Of a stretch of DNA of 64,000 nucleotides, positions 59,390 through 64,000 are shown piece by piece. Within the stretch, counting starts at the first letter, position 1. Each line of letters opens with the position of its first letter. Under the pieces are notes generated by a model. It saw only the letters and a program-made list of their open reading frames with translations. It did not search any database and was not told the origin of the DNA. This stretch comes from Spongospora subterranea f. sp. subterranea (Eukaryota; Endomyxa: Phytomyxea; Phytomyxea; Plasmodiophorida): NCBI GenBank assembly GCA_049724395.1, contig JAUGWO010000207.1:1-64000 (forward strand). Reading direction: 5' to 3'. The position numbers and the translations under genes are program-made.

Positions 59390-60485
59390 TTCCTCTTCCC
59401 TTGCCCGATTTCGAATGTGCGCGACCCGCAATTGCACTGGTCTGTAGCGCCATATTGCCGTGTCGCCCAAGTTCCGCTGCTGTTGTTGTGGTTTCGTTTC
59501 CCGCGTCCCCACGATGTTTGGCGTGTCGCCCCAGGACAGCGGGGTCACGGTTGTTCATGGCGTCGAACCGTAGCGAACTGGCGAGCGATAACGACCCGGT
59601 GTGAAGAACATTGAACAGAATGGCATCTCTTCAATAAAAGAGAATGCGTTATGTTTATTGTTCATTGGTCGCCGTGCTGTTTTCCCTTATGCCAATCTGT
59701 CGACACGATCTCGTGACGATCGTTCGTGGCGCGAATGTTACATCAGCGAATTCGTTGAAATGACTGAACGGACAGGTGTGTAGTCGTTGGTCCCGTTCCA
59801 AAGGTACGATCAAGCACGTTGTCCGTAAAGCTCACGACGGGCGTTCAAGTAACGATCCGTCTGACGTCGCCCAAGGATTCACTATGGTGGATCATAGGCC
59901 CCGCCACGCTGAGCGACGACAGCGACCCGGATCATATCCTCGACCTTCCTGTACCAGATAGAGCTTGCGTGGGTAAAATAGGGACTCCCTCGCATTCCAC
60001 AGATTTCCGTATGGGTATGGTCTGGCGCCATCTTGGCATGGCGCCAGTTGAACTGCCGTTGACCCACGTTGAACATTGCGGACGGACTCCCCCCCCCTTC
60101 TTACGTGTCATGATCATTGGCGGTGTAACGTCATCACCCAGTCTCGGGATAATCCGCCTTCAGAGTGTTACACAGTGTTGGGTGATTCATCATGAACCGT
60201 CACAGGGTCGTGAAGGGAAACGGGGCGCCTCCCTCTCTCTCCCTGTCAGTATAGTCGTCCTCTCTGTTGACGATCCCTCCACAGTTCAACACACGACACA
60301 CTCTCTCTCTGTGTTGTGTTTCATTAATAGGAATAATCGAACTCACTTCGCTATTGTTGTTGATCGGTCTCGATCTGGTGGATTCCCCCGCTGGAAGGAT
60401 CGGGGCGGTCGGCTGGACGAGAGGATACCCGCCCTCAGTGGTCTTCCGGATACCGTGCGGTCCCGCGTGACATTCCTACGGTATC
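59390..60485. other. Divergent intergenic region between Aquarius and the membrane protein gene
   Basis: It must hold the promoters of both genes. A 252-codon plus frame crosses it but lacks an ATG start and protein-like composition. TGGCGCCA occurs twice around TCTTGGCA at about 60023-60046. CT-rich runs lie at 60.23-60.32 kb. Confidence 0.5.
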
Positions 60486-61882
60486 ATGCTGTCGGAACCG
60501 CTGGCGTCGGGCTCCTGGCCTCAGCCGTTGCTGGGAATCGGCGTCCAGAGATCTGGCCTAACCCACCTTGGACCTAGAACGCGTATATCTCGTTCCAGTA
60601 AGATATTTCTCACTGCCGTTATAGCCCATTCATTCCTGGTAATCTGCGATTGGGCTCTAGGGAAAATTTATTTATTTAATCACGAACCGATTTCATAGGT
60701 AGCGACAACACGGCTCCTAACAGATATTGTCTGGAAACTTCCCGCTGTTGCGAGCCATGGCTTATTGGATTCTGGCCAAAATTACTGGTTTTTCATTTGC
60801 TTTATTATTAGCGCTGTGTATAACGTCATTTTTGCATTTGACGCCGTTTTCAACGAGTCACGACCTGCTCTTTTCGCCTGTATCGGATCATCGCTACTCC
60901 TAGCGATGCGTTCGATTATTGAATTTTCCTATAAGGAATCGGCATGCTCCGAGGCCTCTATAAACTGGATTTGCATTCCAGGTATGAACAATCCATGGTG
61001 CAGCCTCATTGCAGGTTTTTTCAAGTGCTATATCTAGGGTTAATAGAGGTTGTTTGTTATCAACTGTTTTTAATTGGGCTTGGGCTTGGTAGCGTGATTA
61101 CCCAGATGGGATTCCGGTATCTGTTTCGCACTGATTTTCAAATCGAAAAGTGCACCTAATGTTTTGCCTTATTTAGGTTTTATCGCATTGTTGGCGCAGA
61201 CCTGTCTCTCCGCGAGATTTACGAGCGCTATGTCCAATTTGTAACCATTTACCGTTTAAATCAGGTACATTGTCGACGTTGTTGTTTGTTTGTCAATTAT
61301 TCCGACACATTCTTGTTCAGCAACTGACGCTAATTGCATTTGTAACGGCGTTCTTCTTCACTAAGGGACCATTTCTTACAAGCGCGGGGATTTTGTTCTT
61401 CTTGGCGGATATAGCGTTTCAGTTTGTCTCGGTTGCAGCTGTCCATATTGAGGATTCGCGGACGACTCATATGACAATAATGCTCTCCTGTTTCACTCCT
61501 CTCTATTTGACTGTACTCTTATTTACTTTAGCGGGTACGCTAGTTGGCCGTTGTTTGCATCCCCAAAAAAACTGAAGTTATATCAGGCCAACCGTTCTTT
61601 TTTGATGGGCTTATGCTGTTCAAAGTATTTGTCATCATATTCCTGGCTATTCTCAGTCGCCTAGCTGCTGTTGTGTGTATTCACCGCCTTCGTTCAAGTT
61701 ATGGCCAGGGATTCACAACTCAGATTCTTCCTAAGCTCAATCGATCTGCACTTGCTTTACCATGTTGTCGTTGGATCCCGTTTGCTCGTAGACCTATTTT
61801 GGGTTCGTCGCTGAGCGATACCCCTGAATACCGAGTTCAATCTGAACCCCCACATCAACAATCGTCAGCTGCTGATTTATGA
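60486..61882 (+). CDS. Polytopic membrane protein, unidentified
   Basis: Exons 60486-60597, 60724-60981, 61026-61116, 61177-61264, 61321-61534 and 61587-61882 give 352 residues with phases agreeing (introns 126, 44, 60, 56, 60-odd and 52 bp). About six or seven hydrophobic segments are visible (YWFFICFIISAVYNVIFAF, LYLGLIEVVCYQLFLIGLGL, QLTLIAFVTAFFF, ILFFLADIAFQFVSV, LYLTVLLFTLAG, LMLFKVFVIIFLAIL). The loop FYRIVGADLSLREIYERY resembles a motif I recall from uncharacterised multi-pass proteins of fungi. The C terminus is cytosolic-looking and polar. The long exon-1 frame and the strong GTAAGA donor support the start. Function unknown. Confidence 0.65.
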
Positions 61883-61953
61883 AGCACTTACATATCTTTC
61901 CCCCAAATCCTAGACAGCTATTACTCTATACAGAACCGACACCTATTTGCGAT

Positions 61954-63894
61954 TTATTCATTCTTCTTCACAATCGTCATTGTTTGTTTTGATATTCGGA
62001 TTGTGATGCGTTTGCGTGGTTCGTATTCGCCATCTGATCGTCGACGTTTCCCTTCCCGTACGCTCTCTGGAAGATCGATGAAATCTTCGGGGCGCGTCTC
62101 GAACGGTCCGATTGTCTTGTTCGGGGATCGCGCTGAGTATAATTTAATTAACTGCCTGGCCCTGTTGAACAGTGGCTCCGATCTGGCTGGATCCGCTTGT
62201 ATCTCCACGGGCGAGGGCCAGTCGAAATCGGGGTCTGAGAACATCTCCTGCCATTGGCCAATCCCATGGCGCGCGATCCCTTTCAGCAGGTCCACGTCGT
62301 GTGTGATCTGCCACCATGACGGCAGGCTGGTGGTGGCAGGCGGGGGGCATTCCGACAACACCAGCTGCGACAGATCGCTGTGAGACAGAACTCGTGTCCG
62401 CAATTCGTGCATCAGCGCGATTCGTTTCCTGAACTTCTTGGCCACGACTCGTGTCATGACCCCGTTGTCCGCATCATTGGCGTCGTGCACGTCGTTCCCA
62501 GAACCCAGCAGGCCGGGCGCCATCTTGGCCGATTCATCGCAGAACGCCTGGAATATTTTCTGCACGAGGCCCAATCAGAACGACGCCGAAATCAGGGAAA
62601 TCGCAAACCTACCGCTAGAGAGCTGTTTTGCTTGTAGCGAAGCCCATCCCTTCTTCGTATCGCCGACCAGTCGATTTTCCCATCGGGTTGGCGCCCAATG
62701 CCATGGATCATCAACGCCCGCATGAAATCCACTCGTTGCCTTTTCGTGAACAGCTGAGACCGCTCTTCGTCCGTGGGTTTGATGGCGCCCAGCGACGGTT
62801 TCGCCTTGACCGCGACGCCGTTGCCGGCGGGGGAGACGTCCAGCGTGTCACTCAGCAGTCGATCCAGACGCGCCGTCAACGCTTGCGCCGACGGCCAGCA
62901 CACGTCCCGGTCGATGGCGAACGTCAGCGTCAGGTCTGTGTGAATGGCGTCGAATTGCGTATAGCCATGGCGATAAGCGCCCATTAACAGTGCACGATCG
63001 TCGACCGTGGTCCACGATGGTGTTGGCAGCGTGGCCGAAGCCATGGCGTTCACGTCGCTGACCAGGTCGTTCCCGAACTGTTCGTGCAGGTCAATCGTCT
63101 CCAGCAGCAGGTGCAGCGAACGAAGGCGCCGGGCCCACAGCGGTGCCGACTTCCTCAGCTGCCGCCAGCTGCAGATCACCTCCGGTGTCTGAACGACCTC
63201 GTCCGCGTCCAGAACCGAATCCAGATAGCATCGCAACGATCCCGCGCAATGCTCGCGAAGACTGGCCATGAACGCGATCGAGAACTGTTCGATCTCGTAT
63301 GGGATTCGTTTGTGCAGCTCGGCGTGCACCTTCACGTCCAGCGGGCGGAAATTGCCGAAATCGAGAACGGCGCGGCAGAAACGATCGCGTTCGGCGATAG
63401 ACCAGGGGGCTCGGCCCAAGTCGCGCCCGGTCATCTTCTCGTTCGGGCGATAGAGCGACATATCATAGGGCCCACGATCGGTGCTGGCCGCCGCCAACAG
63501 GAACACGAAATCGTGCTGGCACCGGTTCGAGCACGGGACCTGGATGACGTCGCCCGAGTCCAACGGTATCGGCGCCGCCCCGACCGCATAGAGCAGGTCG
63601 TTCACGATCAGACCCCCTTTCCCCACTGGTACGAGCTCGAACCTTCGGATCGACCAATTGAAATGGATCATGGCGTGAAGCCGCCCGATATCTGCACATT
63701 CTCCAATATGTAAATCTAAATGGCCATTATCAGTATTTTAATGATAAGTGTGACTGTGTTGGCGCCATACCCACGCCACGTTTGTCGCCTTTCCCCAGGC
63801 TAACGGTCAGCTTGCGGATGAAGAAGGCGCCCTGGGCCGACCTGAGGACGGCGAAGGCGGGCGCTGGGCTGGCCGGCATCGCCGCCAATAACAT
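61954..63894 (-). CDS. FHA-domain protein with two CHD6-9-like C-terminal modules, no helicase
   Basis: Exons 63894-63771, 63691-62613 and 62559-61954 sum to 603 codons in phase (introns 79 and 53 bp). An FHA domain covers about residues 10-108 (AFAVLRSAQGAFFIRKL, VDIGRLHAMIHF, GKGGLIVND, LDSGDVIQV); FHA domains read phosphothreonine. Two units resembling the region after the helicase in CHD6-9/Kismet follow: about 136-300 (WSIAERDRFCRAVLDFG, then DDRALLMGAYRHGYTQFDAI) and 355-555 (RQRVDFMRALMIHGIG, then LPSWWQITHDVDLLKGIARH). A basic tail (KRRRSDGEYEPRKR) ends it. No Snf2 motor, chromodomain or BRK motif is present. The role is inferred as chromatin or signalling scaffold. The start could be the next Met (63879), and a further upstream exon beyond the window cannot be excluded. 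Confidence 0.75.
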
Positions 63895-64000
63895 GTACCA
63901 AGGGAGGAACGGCCCAAACGACCAATGACGGCCGATCAAATCGGAGGATCCCCAAATGGACTAACGGGGGGATCACGACGGGTGTACGATCAAACTATAT
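63895..64000. other. Right window edge, upstream of the FHA gene
   Basis: The frame stays open to about 63939; no start or splice signal is clear. Probably 5' UTR or promoter. Confidence 0.3.

Noticed and set aside
59819-60577. 252-codon plus-strand frame between Aquarius and the membrane protein gene
   Set aside because: It begins with TTG, has low-complexity composition and no motif, and conflicts with the better supported start at 60486.

Overview
The window is nuclear DNA of a eukaryote with short spliceosomal introns (mostly 44-130 bp, GT-AG, with several GTC-type donors). Fungal traits are a classic Zn2Cys6 cluster protein, a histone H3 ending in RGERS, and a polytopic membrane protein that reminds me of fungal families. 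Less typical of yeasts and moulds are a P3A proton ATPase pair of the kinetoplastid/oomycete type, an intron-rich Aquarius gene, MORN repeats, a CHD6-9-like architecture, and Ty3/Gypsy and mariner relatives resembling oomycete and plant elements. I infer an early-diverging (zoosporic-type) fungus or fungus-like protist. No species is claimed.

Layout. 1-6.1 kb: a LINE cut by the left edge, with zinc knuckles, an OTU-like protease domain, endonuclease, RT and RNase H, ending in poly(A). 6.6-15.7 kb: a decayed Ty3/Gypsy fossil with a younger, LTR-bounded Gypsy element inserted in it. 15.7-19 kb: a mariner derivative that lost its catalytic core and a second transposase-like relic. 19.5-35.3 kb: one intact small Zn2Cys6 gene and a field of its broken copies, repeatedly arranged as head-to-head inverted pairs, four of them next to a recurring GTGTC/GATCATGATC box, m with minisatellites between. 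A divergent histone H4-H3 pair sits inside this field, and H4 carries a one-base insertion. 35.3-37.6 kb: little recognisable.

From about 37.6 kb the window becomes GC-richer and gene-dense. Two tandem 12-exon P3A ATPase genes (A 38.2-42.0, B 46.9-50.3 kb) flank a secreted decapeptide-repeat protein gene (44.4-46.3 kb). Then on the minus strand come a MORN-repeat gene (51.0-52.3 kb) and a 22-exon Aquarius gene encoding about 1,390 residues (52.6-59.4 kb). On the plus strand is a six-exon polytopic membrane protein gene (60.5-61.9 kb). Last, on the minus strand, is a three-exon gene joining an FHA domain to two CHD6-9-like modules without a helicase (61.95-63.9 kb).

Exon models were built by hand from splice signals, reading-phase continuity and similarity to families I know. 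Several close exactly in frame over 6-22 exons, which is strong internal support. No database search was run. The ATPases would energise the plasma membrane, Aquarius acts in the spliceosome, and the FHA/CHD-like and histone genes act in chromatin. Nothing links them as one operon-like system. The most unusual structures are the palindromic Zn2Cys6 field, the helicase-less FHA/CHD-like protein, the SAP-like motif in Aquarius and an Aquarius intron that repeats its own splice donor.
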